The position numbers and the translations under genes were made by a program. This document shows, one piece after another, positions 15,912-23,447 of a DNA stretch of 24,189 nt. Position 1 is the first letter of the stretch. Every line of letters starts with the position of its first letter. Below the pieces are notes generated by a model. That model searched no databases, was not told where the DNA came from, and saw nothing but the letters and a program-made list of their open reading frames with translations. Source of the DNA: an uncultured Eubacteriales bacterium (GTDB lineage: Bacteria > Bacillota > Clostridia > Oscillospirales > Oscillospiraceae); assembly GCA_905201305.1 (NCBI GenBank), contig CAJKNS010000004.1, positions 1 through 24,189 on the forward strand, given 5' to 3'.

Positions 15912-16412
15912 TTACACGTATCCTCTTTCCAGCAGAAAAGCATGATACCGCCTGCGCTGGCTGGGAATCATGTCATGCGCCACAAACTCCGGGAACTCCT
16001 CCGGCGGAATCCAGCGGTAGTCCACCGTTTCTCCCGGCTGGAGGATAATTCCCGTTTTTTCTCCCGCAAGCTCCGCCCGATACATATAAAAGATGGAATG
16101 CGCCGGATCGCTGACCTCTCTTCCCAGCAGGGTAAGCTCTGACGCCAAAATTCCCGTTTCCTCATAGAGCTCCCGTTTGGCACAGGTAAGGGCATCCTCT
16201 CCCTTGAGGGCAGAGCCGCCCGCTGTGGTCTCCCAAGCGCCAGGATGGTTGGGCTTATTGGGGTCCCGCTGCATGGCAAGGATGCTGCCGTCCTGATGCT
16301 CCACAATGATTTCGCACACCAGATGGTAAAGTCCTTCCGACACGGGCTCTCCACGCACCAGATCCACATGGGCAAGGGTGCCGTCCCTTCGATAGCCGTC
16401 CCAAAGCTCCAT
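15912..16412 (-). CDS. Nudix hydrolase (isopentenyl-diphosphate isomerase-like subgroup)
   Basis: A 166-residue Nudix protein starting MELWDGYRRDGT. The Nudix box is complete (G-x5-E-x7-REL-x-EE-x-G-I, beginning at GSALKGE), so the divalent-metal site for cleaving a nucleoside-diphosphate-type bond should be active. The N-terminal part, with WDGYRRDG and an H-L-V-C-E strand, resembles the IPP-isomerase-like Nudix group (YfcD type), whose members are often annotated without known substrate. ATG 16412 lies 2 nt after the ATPase stop and GGGGA is 7 nt upstream, so it belongs to the mntP-ATPase transcript. The link with metal export may only be positional. Confidence 0.88.
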   Translation of the reverse strand: MELWDGYRRDGTLAHVDLVRGEPVSEGLYHLVCEIIVEHQDGSILAMQRDPNKPNHPGAWETTAGGSALKGEDALTCAKRELYEETGILASELTLLGREVSDPAHSIFYMYRAELAGEKTGIILQPGETVDYRWIPPEEFPEFVAHDMIPSQRRRYHAFLLERGYV

Positions 16413-16414
16413 GG

Positions 16415-17443
16415 TTATTTCCCCAGCTTCCGCTGAATCAGCTTGATGAGCTCCATAATCGGGATGATGCAGAACGCCAGACCCAGCGCCACCGCATATT
16501 CCATCAGAGAAATATGCTGGAACTGGAACGCATCCCGCAGTCCGGGCACATAGATCACCGCCGTGGTCAGCACCAGCGACAGCGCCATGGCGCCCCAAAG
16601 CCATTTATTATGCCCCTTCAGCGTGAAGACGGACTTTCTCCGGGAACGCATATTAAAGGAATGGAAAATCTCCACCATGGACAGGGTCAAAAACGCCATG
16701 GTCATGCCGTCCAGACTGTCGGTAATCTCCCATACGCCTGCCTCGATGCGGTGCCCCACAAAGTAAGACAGCATCGTCAGTCCGGTGATGATAACGCCCT
16801 GAATCGCAATATCCAGACCCATGCCGCCGGCAAAAATGCCGTCCTTGGCTGCCCGGGGCTTCCGCTTCATAATGTCCGCTTCCCCCGGCTCCATGCCCAG
16901 CGCCAGCGCCGGGAAGCAGTCGGTAATCAGGTTGATCCACAGAAGATGCACCGGCTTTAGAATCGTAAAGCCCATAAGGGTTGCAAAGAAGATGGACAGC
17001 ACCTCAGACATATTGGACGCCAGCAGGAAGCCGATGGCTTTACGGATGTTGTCATAAATCCGACGTCCCTCTGCAACGGCTTCTACAATGGTGGCAAAGT
17101 TGTCGTCCGCCAGCACCATATCCGCCACATTTTTGGTGACGTCCGTGCCGGTAATGCCCATGCCAACGCCAATGTCCGCAGACTTGATGGAGGGTGCATC
17201 GTTGACGCCGTCGCCGGTCATTGCCGTAATGCAGCCGTTTTTCTTCCAGGCATTTACGATTCTCACCTTATGCTCCGGCTGCACCCGGGCATAGACGGAG
17301 TAGTCGCCAATGTGCTGCGCCAAATCCTGATCGCTCAGCTCATTCAGCTCCGCGCCGGTAATCGCCTTCTGCCCCGGCTCCAGAATGCCCAGCTGCCCGG
17401 CAATGGCAACCGCAGTGTCCCGATGGGCGCCGGATATCATCAT
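16415..17443 (-). CDS. P-type cation ATPase, C-terminal part (frameshifted fragment)
   Basis: This frame encodes the end of a PMCA/SERCA-like P2-type ATPase: a P-domain segment (MISGAHRDTAVAIAGQLGIL, a degenerate copy of the MITGDH motif), TGDGVNDAP, then the last membrane helices and C-terminus ending RKLGK. It lies +1 relative to the frame of the N-terminal part (17340-19118). No ribosome binding site precedes the ATG codons at 17443/17440, so independent translation is unlikely. TGD is changed to SGA in this copy of the motif. As a whole the ATPase is best read as a broken or chimeric gene unless a frameshift is programmed or the base call is wrong. Confidence 0.8.
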   Translation of the reverse strand: MMISGAHRDTAVAIAGQLGILEPGQKAITGAELNELSDQDLAQHIGDYSVYARVQPEHKVRIVNAWKKNGCITAMTGDGVNDAPSIKSADIGVGMGITGTDVTKNVADMVLADDNFATIVEAVAEGRRIYDNIRKAIGFLLASNMSEVLSIFFATLMGFTILKPVHLLWINLITDCFPALALGMEPGEADIMKRKPRAAKDGIFAGGMGLDIAIQGVIITGLTMLSYFVGHRIEAGVWEITDSLDGMTMAFLTLSMVEIFHSFNMRSRRKSVFTLKGHNKWLWGAMALSLVLTTAVIYVPGLRDAFQFQHISLMEYAVALGLAFCIIPIMELIKLIQRKLGK

Positions 17444-19118
17444 CTTTAAAGATGCCGATTTGCCGGGCAATGGCCGCAGCAGTAATTTTATGGTCGCCGG
17501 TAATCATAATCGGGCGAATCCCCGCCTCGCGGCATTCCTCAATTGCCGCCTTAACCTCCGGGCGAATGGGGTCGATCATGCCGGACAGTCCCAGATAGCA
17601 GAGCTTCTGCTCCAGATTTTCCGGCTCATAGGACTCCGGCGCCGTCTTCCAAATTCTCTGAGCGCCGCAGAGCACCCGCAATGCCTGATCCGCCATGGTC
17701 TTATTGGCATGGAGGATTTCCTGCCGTTTTTCCTGGGTCATGGGACATATTTTCTCCCCATCCCACCAGCTTTCGCAGCGACGGAGCACCTCGTCCGGCG
17801 CGCCCTTGGTAAACTGAACGATGGTTCCGTCTGCCATTTGATGCACCGTGGACATCATCTTTCGTCCGGAGTCAAAGGGCGCTTCGCCGATTCTGGGATA
17901 ATCCGGCTCCAATTTGTCCTTGGGAAGCCCCAGCTTTGTGCCGTCATTCACCAGCGCGCACTCGGTAGGCTCACCCTGTGCCTGCCCGTCGCTGCCCAAC
18001 ACTGCGTCCGAACACAGCTCCATTGCCAGCGCCAGCCGGGCAACATCCGCGCCATGATGGTCCACCACGGTCATTTTGTTCTGGGTCAGGGTGCCGGTTT
18101 TATCCGAGCAGATAATCTGCGTGCAGCCCAGCGTTTCCACTGCGGTCAGCTTTCGGATGATCGCCTTGTTGGCGGACATTCTGGTCACGCCGATGGACAG
18201 AACAATGGTCACCACCGCTGCCAAGCCCTCGGGAATTGCCGCCACCGCAAGGCTTACCGCCACCATAAAGGTATCCAGCAGTCCCGTTCCGGTGATATTG
18301 GGATAGGCGCGGATGATATCCAGCAGAAAAATCACGGAGCAGATGCCAATGACCAGGAACGAGAGGATTTTGCTCAGCTGGCTCAGCTTGATTTGCAGCG
18401 GCGTCTGCTCCTCCTTTGCCGTGGTCAGGGCATCGGCAATTTTGCCCATTTCCGTATTCATGCCGGTGCCGGTCACCACCATGCGCCCTCTTCCGTATAC
18501 CACGGTGGAGCCCATATAAGCCATGTTTTTCCGGTCCCCCAGAGGGATATCCTTCTCCTGTCCCAGCTCCAGCGCATCTGGATGCTTGCTTACCGCAACG
18601 GATTCGCCGGTGAGGGCAGCTTCTTCTACCTTCATGCTGGCACTGTAGACAATGCGTCCGTCTGCCGGCACCGCATCACCGGCTTCCAGAATCACAATAT
18701 CGCCGGGCACCAGCTCCTGACTGGGCAGGGTAACAAGCTCCCCATCCCGGAGCACCTTGGAGGTTGCCGCCGCAATTTCCTGCAGTGCCGCAATGGCTTT
18801 TTCCGCCTTGCTCTCCTGTGCCACACCCAGCACCGCGTTAATCACCACAACCACCATAATAATGATAACATCTGCAAAGGAATCCCCGGAATACACCGCG
18901 GTAATTCCGGAAATCACCGCTGCCACAATTAAAATGATAATCATGGGGTCCGCCAGTTCCTTGAGGAACCGCTGGAGCAGCGACTCCTTTTTCCCTTCCG
19001 CCAATCGGTTGGGACCGGTTTCCTCCAGGCGGCGTTTTGCCTCCTGCCCTGTAAGTCCCCGGGAATCACTGTTCATCTGCCGCAGCACTTCATCCTGTGA
19101 GTTCAAATAGGGTTTCAT
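17340..19118 (-). CDS. P-type cation-transporting ATPase (PMCA/MgtA-like), N-terminal part before frameshift
   Basis: ATG 19118 with AAGGAGG 5 nt upstream. The roughly 560 meaningful residues contain the N-terminal cation-ATPase domain, early membrane helices, LTGES (actuator), AAIPEGL (metal-binding helix M4), CSDKTGTLT (phosphorylated Asp), FTKGAPD (nucleotide domain), MIDPIRPEV and MITGDHKITA. The reading frame then continues out of register to a stop at 17340. The intact protein would export Ca2+ or Mn2+ using ATP. A manganese role is suggested because it follows mntP, 65 nt downstream, in a transcript led by a yybP-ykoY riboswitch; such riboswitches are known to control P-type ATPases in lactococci and streptococci. 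The join with the C-terminal part needs a +1 shift. Confidence 0.88.
   Translation of the reverse strand: MKPYLNSQDEVLRQMNSDSRGLTGQEAKRRLEETGPNRLAEGKKESLLQRFLKELADPMIIILIVAAVISGITAVYSGDSFADVIIIMVVVVINAVLGVAQESKAEKAIAALQEIAAATSKVLRDGELVTLPSQELVPGDIVILEAGDAVPADGRIVYSASMKVEEAALTGESVAVSKHPDALELGQEKDIPLGDRKNMAYMGSTVVYGRGRMVVTGTGMNTEMGKIADALTTAKEEQTPLQIKLSQLSKILSFLVIGICSVIFLLDIIRAYPNITGTGLLDTFMVAVSLAVAAIPEGLAAVVTIVLSIGVTRMSANKAIIRKLTAVETLGCTQIICSDKTGTLTQNKMTVVDHHGADVARLALAMELCSDAVLGSDGQAQGEPTECALVNDGTKLGLPKDKLEPDYPRIGEAPFDSGRKMMSTVHQMADGTIVQFTKGAPDEVLRRCESWWDGEKICPMTQEKRQEILHANKTMADQALRVLCGAQRIWKTAPESYEPENLEQKLCYLGLSGMIDPIRPEVKAAIEECREAGIRPIMITGDHKITAAAIARQIGIFKDDDIRRPSGHCGCHCRAAGHSGAGAEGDYRRGAE
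17374..17507 (-). repeat. 67-nt offset imperfect repeat of the ATPase MITGDH segment at the frameshift
   Basis: On the minus strand a copy starting at 17507 (encoding MITGDHKITAAAIARQIGI) and a copy starting at 17440 (encoding MISGAHRDTAVAIAGQLGI) lie 67 nt apart. By hand, 40 of 57 nt agree (about 70%). The two copies encode the same P-domain motif in different frames, since 67 is not a multiple of three. Confidence 0.85.
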
Positions 19119-19183
19119 GATTGCCTCCTTATTGATTTCAAAACGATACTTTCATCTATATTCTACCCGCTCGGGACTGACCA

Positions 19184-19747
19184 TTAGCCGCCAAAGAACA
19201 GATGTTCAATGAGAATCTTCAGTCCAATGGCAATGAGCACCAGCCCGCCAAGGAACTCCGCCTTGGACTGGAACCGATTGCCGAACACATTGCCGATCTT
19301 TACGCCCACGGCGGAACATACGAAGGTGGTTGCACCAATCAGCAGCACAGCGGGAACAATTGCTACATCCAGGAACGCAAAGGTCACGCCTACTGCCAGC
19401 GCGTCGATGCTGGTGGCAACCGCAAGGGTCAGCATGGTTTTGAACCCGAAGGAGGCGTCTGGACATTCCTCCTCCTTGCTGAAGGATTCCTTGATCATGT
19501 TGGCACCGATCACCGCCAGCAGTACAAAGGCGATCCAGTGGTCGATGTTGGTAATCAGTGACTGAAACCGGATGCCCAGCAGCCAGCCCAGCAGCGGCAT
19601 CAGCGCCTGAAAGCCGCCAAAATAGATGCCGCAGATCAGGCAGTGCTTTGCCTGCAGCTTTGGCACCGACAGGCCCTTACAGATGGACACCGCAAAGGCG
19701 TCCATGCTGAGCCCCAGCGCCAGAATGAACAGTTCGATGATACTCAT
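19184..19747 (-). CDS. mntP: Manganese efflux pump MntP
   Basis: A 187-residue membrane protein with about six hydrophobic helices. The family hallmarks are visible: an ALGLSMDAFAVSICKGL segment in helix 1 and the matching VATSIDALAVGVTFAF segment in the second half, whose acidic residues bind Mn2+. Between them is a charged loop (KEEECPDASFG). The length is typical. ATG 19747 has GGGAGGA upstream. The gene sits directly behind a yybP-ykoY Mn2+ riboswitch and terminator, the classic arrangement in which high Mn2+ turns on export. The P-type ATPase gene follows after 65 nt. Confidence 0.96.
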   Translation of the reverse strand: MSIIELFILALGLSMDAFAVSICKGLSVPKLQAKHCLICGIYFGGFQALMPLLGWLLGIRFQSLITNIDHWIAFVLLAVIGANMIKESFSKEEECPDASFGFKTMLTLAVATSIDALAVGVTFAFLDVAIVPAVLLIGATTFVCSAVGVKIGNVFGNRFQSKAEFLGGLVLIAIGLKILIEHLFFGG

Positions 19748-19765
19748 ATGTATTCCTCCCGAGCA

Positions 19766-19803
19766 TAAAAAAAGGACCTACCTGCCCTGCGGCAGATAAG
19801 TCT
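19766..19803 (-). terminator. Expression-platform terminator of the Mn2+ riboswitch
   Basis: GACTTATCTGCC pairs with GGCAGGTAGGTC over 12 bp (including G-U pairs) around a GCAG loop, and seven T residues follow (19773-19767). It lies between the aptamer and the mntP ribosome binding site. Confidence 0.92.
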
Positions 19804-19890
19804 GGTCATTTCGTACGGAGCCAGAGCGCCATGCACTCAGGATGTTGACCCCATAACGCCTCATTGAGACGCTGACTACTCCCTTAACTT
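19775..19890 (-). ncRNA. yybP-ykoY (Mn2+) riboswitch
   Basis: The leader shows the class signature: AAGGGAGTAG (19885-19876) starting the first conserved loop, GGGGTCAACATCC after a hairpin, GGCTCCGTACGAAATGACCA, and the closing strand that also forms the terminator. The position directly upstream of mntP agrees with the known Mn2+-ON control of exporters by this class. Confidence 0.9.
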
Positions 19891-19896
19891 GGGGCT

Positions 19897-19925
19897 ACTA
19901 TACCATGATTTCGGAGGTCTGTCAA
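19897..19925 (-). promoter_or_regulatory. Promoter of the mntP operon
   Basis: Minus-strand TTGACA (19925-19920), a 17-nt spacer and TATAGT (19902-19897), placing the transcript start at the beginning of the riboswitch. Confidence 0.85.
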
Positions 19926-19962
19926 GGAAATTTCCACGATTTTTGCGTCCGTTTGGATTACA

Positions 19963-19990
19963 AATTGCCCGAACCGAAGTCCGGGCAATT
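19963..19990 (-). terminator. Hairpin downstream of the Gly-Pro-tail gene, probable terminator
   Basis: AATTGCCCGGAC pairs with GTTCGGGCAATT around a TTCG tetraloop, 12 bp, about 10 nt after the stop codon. The following T tract is weak (TTTGT), so efficiency is uncertain. Confidence 0.6.
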
Positions 19991-19999
19991 GCATGCTTT

Positions 20000-20422
20000 T
20001 TACTTTCCAGGAAGGGGCATGCCGGGTCCGCCGGGACCACCGGGTCCGCCGGGAGGAGGCATACCGGGACCACCAGGTCCACCAGGTCCGCCGGGAGGAG
20101 GTCCGCCTGCGGGCATGGGCGGCGCTTCTACCGGACGGGACTCTGTGGAGAATTCCACCACAACGCCCTCCATGCCGCCTGTGAAGGTCATTTTACCCTC
20201 CACATTGCCGTTTTCCTCTACCTTGCCAACATAATTCCGAATCAGACCGCCCTGCTCGATTTTGAACGCAAAGGAGCCGTCTGCCCGTACCTCCGCTTTC
20301 TCCAGAAACGGGACCGTTGCCCACTGACCGGGGGCAATATCCACTCGCGCCGTCTGGGCGTCGAAGTCGATGGTGGTCTCCCGCTCTGCGCCAGGGGTAT
20401 GCTCATATACCATAAACGCCAT
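20000..20422 (-). CDS. Small protein with collagen-like Gly-Pro tail, unknown function
   Basis: A 140-residue protein. Residues 1-95 look like a compact beta-rich domain with alternating charged and hydrophobic residues (for example DIAPGQWATVPFLEKAEVR and GKMTFTGGMEGVVVEF) and no signal peptide. Residues from about 100 on form a tail with two perfect 14-residue repeats, PPPGGPGGPGGPGM, ending in PLPGK. ATG 20422 has AGGAGG 7 nt upstream. Its own promoter lies at 20486-20514. I do not recognise the domain. The Gly-Pro repeats suggest an extended or polyproline-type tail, possibly for assembly or surface display, but no secretion signal is seen. Confidence 0.85.
   Translation of the reverse strand: MAFMVYEHTPGAERETTIDFDAQTARVDIAPGQWATVPFLEKAEVRADGSFAFKIEQGGLIRNYVGKVEENGNVEGKMTFTGGMEGVVVEFSTESRPVEAPPMPAGGPPPGGPGGPGGPGMPPPGGPGGPGGPGMPLPGK
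20018..20101 (-). repeat. Two 42-nt tandem coding repeats
   Basis: Units at 20060-20101 and 20018-20059 each encode PPPGGPGGPGGPGM. Codon third positions differ between them (CCG/CCA, GGT/GGA), so the amino acids are kept while the DNA has diverged slightly. Confidence 0.8.
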
Positions 20423-20485
20423 ATTTCTACCTCCTTTCTAAGCAAACAGCGGCGAGAGGCTTCCGCTTCCCGCCGCCATAATACT

Positions 20486-20514
20486 ATTATAATAAGCCCC
20501 ATGCCTCCCCGCAA
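20486..20514 (-). promoter_or_regulatory. Promoter of the Gly-Pro-tail gene
   Basis: Minus-strand TTGCGG (20514-20509), a 17-nt spacer and TATAAT (20491-20486). A GC-rich hairpin (GCGGCG/CGCCGC) follows in the leader before the ribosome binding site. Confidence 0.7.
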
Positions 20515-20524
20515 GGGAAACCGA

Positions 20525-21673
20525 TTATCTGGACATAAATGCAACAATCTCGTCCCATTTGGCGGCTGCGGACCCCTGGACAAATCCGGGCTTTCCACCG
20601 CCGCGACCATGGAGGGCTGCGTTGAGCTCCTTTACCCAGGCTCTCAGGTCGCCCTGAAGCTGACCCACCGCATATTTATAGCCGCTTTCCTCGTCGCCGG
20701 AAAAGATCGCCGCTCTGCCGCCGCAGGTTTCCTGCACCGCAATGGCAGCCCGACGCACGCCATCGGCAGAGAGCCCGTCTACCTTGATGCAGACATCGCC
20801 CTTGTCCCGGTACTGCTCCGCCAATGCGGCAAACTGGGCATTTTCCATGGCAGTCACCTGCTGACGCTTGTTTTCCAACTCCGCCGCCAGATTTTTGACC
20901 GCCTTGGCAGTTTCCATCACCTTGGCAGAGAGCAGCTGGGAAATCTGCCGGTTCTGGTCCTGCACCGCAGTGAGATATTGCAGCGCACGCCGTCCGGAGA
21001 GCATTTCCACCCGAACGCCGCTGTGGAATTTCTCCACGGACAGGATTTTTACCAAGCCAATTTCGCCGGTATGCGCCACATGGGTCCCGCAGCAGGCACA
21101 GATATCTGCCCCCGGGAATTCCACAATCCGCACCTTGCCGGTCAGCTCCTTTTTGCTCCGATAGGGAATCTCCTTGAGCTCCGCCGGGGTCGGATACCAG
21201 CACTTTACCGGGCTGTCCAGCCAGATTTTTTCATTGACCTCCTGCTCCACTCCTCTGAGCTGCTGCTCAGTGAGCTCGCCGGAAAAATCAATGGTCACCA
21301 TGTCCGCGCCCATATGAAAGCCCACATTGTCGTAGCCATAAATCCGATGGACCACGCCGGACACCATATGCTCGCCGGAATGCTGCTGGGTCAAATCAAA
21401 CCGCCGGTTCCAGTCGATCACCGCTTTCACTTCGGTTCCCACTGCAATGGGCTCCTCCGTATAATGAAGCACCAAACCGTCCTTCTCGTGGGTATCGGTC
21501 ACCCTGATCCCGTTGATAGTGCCCTGATCTCCGGGCTGTCCGCCGCCTTCGGGATAAAAGCAGGTCCGGTCCAAAACGATCTCATAGCCGTGCTTACCCT
21601 GCCGGCACTCCAGCACCTTCGCCGTGGTTTCGCGGAGATAGGCGTCCTGATAAAATAGCTTTTCTGTTTCCAT
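20525..21673 (-). CDS. Alanyl-tRNA editing protein AlaX (long form with DHHA1 domain)
   Basis: A 382-residue free-standing homologue of the AlaRS editing module, which hydrolyses mischarged Ser-tRNA(Ala) or Gly-tRNA(Ala). Seen in order: an N-terminal AlaRS-like beta-barrel (FYPEGGGQPGDQG), the zinc-binding editing site HSGEH (about residues 98-102) and CCGTH, a coiled-coil-like region (about residues 245-285), and a C-terminal DHHA1-type domain with GRGGGKPGFVQGS. The length fits AlaX-L proteins. ATG 21673 has GGAGG 7 nt upstream; a further upstream ATG overlaps this site and is rejected. A promoter is found at 21731-21759. The gene ends 103 nt before the Gly-Pro-tail gene, which has its own promoter. 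Confidence 0.94.
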   Translation of the reverse strand: METEKLFYQDAYLRETTAKVLECRQGKHGYEIVLDRTCFYPEGGGQPGDQGTINGIRVTDTHEKDGLVLHYTEEPIAVGTEVKAVIDWNRRFDLTQQHSGEHMVSGVVHRIYGYDNVGFHMGADMVTIDFSGELTEQQLRGVEQEVNEKIWLDSPVKCWYPTPAELKEIPYRSKKELTGKVRIVEFPGADICACCGTHVAHTGEIGLVKILSVEKFHSGVRVEMLSGRRALQYLTAVQDQNRQISQLLSAKVMETAKAVKNLAAELENKRQQVTAMENAQFAALAEQYRDKGDVCIKVDGLSADGVRRAAIAVQETCGGRAAIFSGDEESGYKYAVGQLQGDLRAWVKELNAALHGRGGGKPGFVQGSAAAKWDEIVAFMSR

Positions 21674-21730
21674 GTTTCGTCCTCCCAAGGGGAAATCTAT
21701 GAGAGCAGCCTTGCCCCCGGTTTTTCCTGT

Positions 21731-21759
21731 ATCTTAGCACAATTCCGTCCGGGATGCAA
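21731..21759 (-). promoter_or_regulatory. Promoter of the alaX gene
   Basis: Minus-strand TTGCAT (21759-21754), a 17-nt spacer and TAAGAT (21736-21731), about 58 nt upstream of the start. Confidence 0.65.
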
Positions 21760-21818
21760 TTCTTGGCGCTAGAACTGCAAAATGAACAGCGATTTTTTCG
21801 GATATCCCTTGACAGCGC

Positions 21819-21849
21819 CCTTGGGGCACAGGATATAATTAGGTCACGA
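21819..21849 (+). promoter_or_regulatory. MerR-type promoter with 19-bp spacer and operator dyad
   Basis: TTGACA (21819-21824) and TATAAT (21844-21849) are both perfect but separated by 19 bp instead of 17, the hallmark of promoters that MerR-family proteins activate by untwisting. The spacer holds CCCTTGGGGCA 3 bp after the -35 and 5 bp before the -10. The gene behind it encodes a MerR protein, so autoregulation is likely. Confidence 0.85.
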
Positions 21850-21889
21850 AATGAAATCTCAAGGTTTTTTAGAGAGAGGGAGTGTTCCT

Positions 21890-23356
21890 ATGACCAGAAA
21901 AGAAGTCTGTAATGCCACGGGACTGAGCATCAAAACCCTTCGGCTTTATGAGGAAAAGGGTCTGATTGCTCCGGCGCGCCAATACCGGAATGGACGGGAA
22001 TATCGGGTCTATACCCCGGAGCTGGTGGCGCAGCTCCAGCAGATTGCCACCCTCCGCCGGGCGCTGTTTACCATGGACGAAATCAAAACCATGCAGAAAA
22101 ACCCCGACACCATCCCCGGTATTTTTGAGGATTACCGGCAATGGCTGGAAGTGCAGGAGAATCAGTTCCGCGCCCTTCGCCAGGCAGCCGGTCAGGTGAA
22201 TGTACAGACGCTGCATTCTGTCGGTTCCCTGCTTTCCGGCATGGAACAGGCTGCATCCAAAATGCCCCTGCCCCAGATGGACATCAAGACGGACTTCAAG
22301 CATATCGACGCCATGGAGGAGCCCCCGCGCCATGTGGTGCAGCAAACGGATTTTGACGACATGGTACCCAATGCCCGGGTATTCCGGCAGATGAATCTGA
22401 TGATCGACGGAGATCGCAGCAATAATATCAACGTTGCCTTTGGGCAGTACAATGATATGCGTCGTCAGCCCCCGGAGGAATCCGGACCGGTGCAGGAAAC
22501 GCATAACGTCCCCCGGTGGCAGAAAATCCTTGGCGGCATATTCACCGGGCTGATGGGGCTGACGGCAGTTTTGGGCATCTATCAGGCGCTGGCACACCAG
22601 TGGTTTAACCGCGTTATATGGGGCACGTTTCTGCTGTTTCTGCTGCTCCGGCTGCTGCTTGCCGCCATTCCCCTGTGGAAATCCCACCGGCAGTGGCTAA
22701 AGAACGCCCGGCAAAAGGACGCCGATGCAGGCGGCAGCCAATATGCCGCTGCCCTTGCCGCAGACGAAAAACGCCGCAATCGGCTCATTGGGTTAGGCGT
22801 TGGCGGCGGTGTGCTGGTGATTGTATTGATCGTGGTGCTGTGTCGGGTGCTCTATGCCCAGGCACATCCTCAGGCGGACTACACCGTTTGTCTGCTCACC
22901 AGCCGGGAGCTCAGCGACAAGGTTGCCCTTGATTTTTCCAAAACGCTTTCTCCTCTGGTGGGAGATCTGGACGGAAACGGAACCGCCGTGTGCCAGGTTG
23001 AACAGCAGATACTCAATTCCCATCCCGACAACGTCACTCCCGATCAGGTAAAGGCATGGGCTTATCAGGGCACCTATCCCCTGCTGCTTCTGGTGGACTA
23101 TGAGATTTACTATCTGGATGACCCCCAGTGGAACAATGCCGTTACCTCCTTGAACCGGAAGCAGTACTGTGCTCCGCTGCCGGAGGATATCCCTTCGGAG
23201 GACAGCTATGCGGTGGACCTGAGTCAGGTGCCCGCCATGCAGTCGCGGTCCATGGGCGATCTGGGTCTGTACGCCTGCATTCCCATTGGCGATAGTCAGG
23301 AGGAATATGACTTCGCCGTTTCGCTTCTGCGGCAGCTGCTGCAAAGCGCTTCTTGA
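21890..23356 (+). CDS. Membrane-tethered MerR-family transcriptional regulator
   Basis: About 488 residues from ATG 21890, which follows GGGAG; a possible earlier start at 21851 overlaps the promoter region. Residues 1-70 are a MerR winged helix (VCNATGLSIKTLRLYEEKGL, then NGREYRVYTPE), followed by a helical dimerisation region. Three hydrophobic segments follow, about 213-234, 241-262 and 299-321, separated by a basic cytoplasmic loop, which places residues from about 325 to the end outside the cell. That C-terminal domain (from DYTVCLLTSREL) is not familiar to me. The design suggests a one-component sensor that links an outside signal directly to DNA binding. A shorter paralogue lies immediately downstream (23448-24098). 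Confidence 0.9.
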   Translation: MTRKEVCNATGLSIKTLRLYEEKGLIAPARQYRNGREYRVYTPELVAQLQQIATLRRALFTMDEIKTMQKNPDTIPGIFEDYRQWLEVQENQFRALRQAAGQVNVQTLHSVGSLLSGMEQAASKMPLPQMDIKTDFKHIDAMEEPPRHVVQQTDFDDMVPNARVFRQMNLMIDGDRSNNINVAFGQYNDMRRQPPEESGPVQETHNVPRWQKILGGIFTGLMGLTAVLGIYQALAHQWFNRVIWGTFLLFLLLRLLLAAIPLWKSHRQWLKNARQKDADAGGSQYAAALAADEKRRNRLIGLGVGGGVLVIVLIVVLCRVLYAQAHPQADYTVCLLTSRELSDKVALDFSKTLSPLVGDLDGNGTAVCQVEQQILNSHPDNVTPDQVKAWAYQGTYPLLLLVDYEIYYLDDPQWNNAVTSLNRKQYCAPLPEDIPSEDSYAVDLSQVPAMQSRSMGDLGLYACIPIGDSQEEYDFAVSLLRQLLQSAS

Positions 23357-23396
23357 GTATTTTTTCGATTTCCGAGTGATTTTTATCGAGAATCTA

Positions 23397-23427
23397 TTGA
23401 CATTCCCCTTAGGGCATCTTCTATAAT
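23397..23427 (+). promoter_or_regulatory. Second MerR-type promoter with 19-bp spacer and the same dyad
   Basis: TTGACA (23397-23402), a 19-bp spacer and TATAAT (23422-23427). CCCTTAGGGCA sits 3 bp after the -35 and 5 bp before the -10, exactly as in the promoter at 21819-21849. CCCTTAGGG is a perfect dyad around its central T. Confidence 0.87.
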
Positions 23428-23447
23428 AAGCCTAGAAAGGGGGTCCC

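Noticed and set aside
17340..17470. Programmed ribosomal frameshift in the ATPase
   Set aside because: A +1 shift is needed, and no convincing slippery site with a stop codon or stimulatory element is visible; TTTAAAG near 17449 is not in a -1 heptamer register. The repeat offers a simpler explanation.
19889..21658. 589-codon plus-strand open frame
   Set aside because: It lies antisense to the well-supported alaX and Gly-Pro-tail genes, has no ribosome binding site and no family features; such shadows are common at this GC content.
21684..21692. CCCAAGGGG beside the alaX start as a third MerR operator
   Set aside because: It overlaps the alaX ribosome binding site region, is not between -35 and -10 elements, and the alaX promoter has a normal 17-bp spacer.
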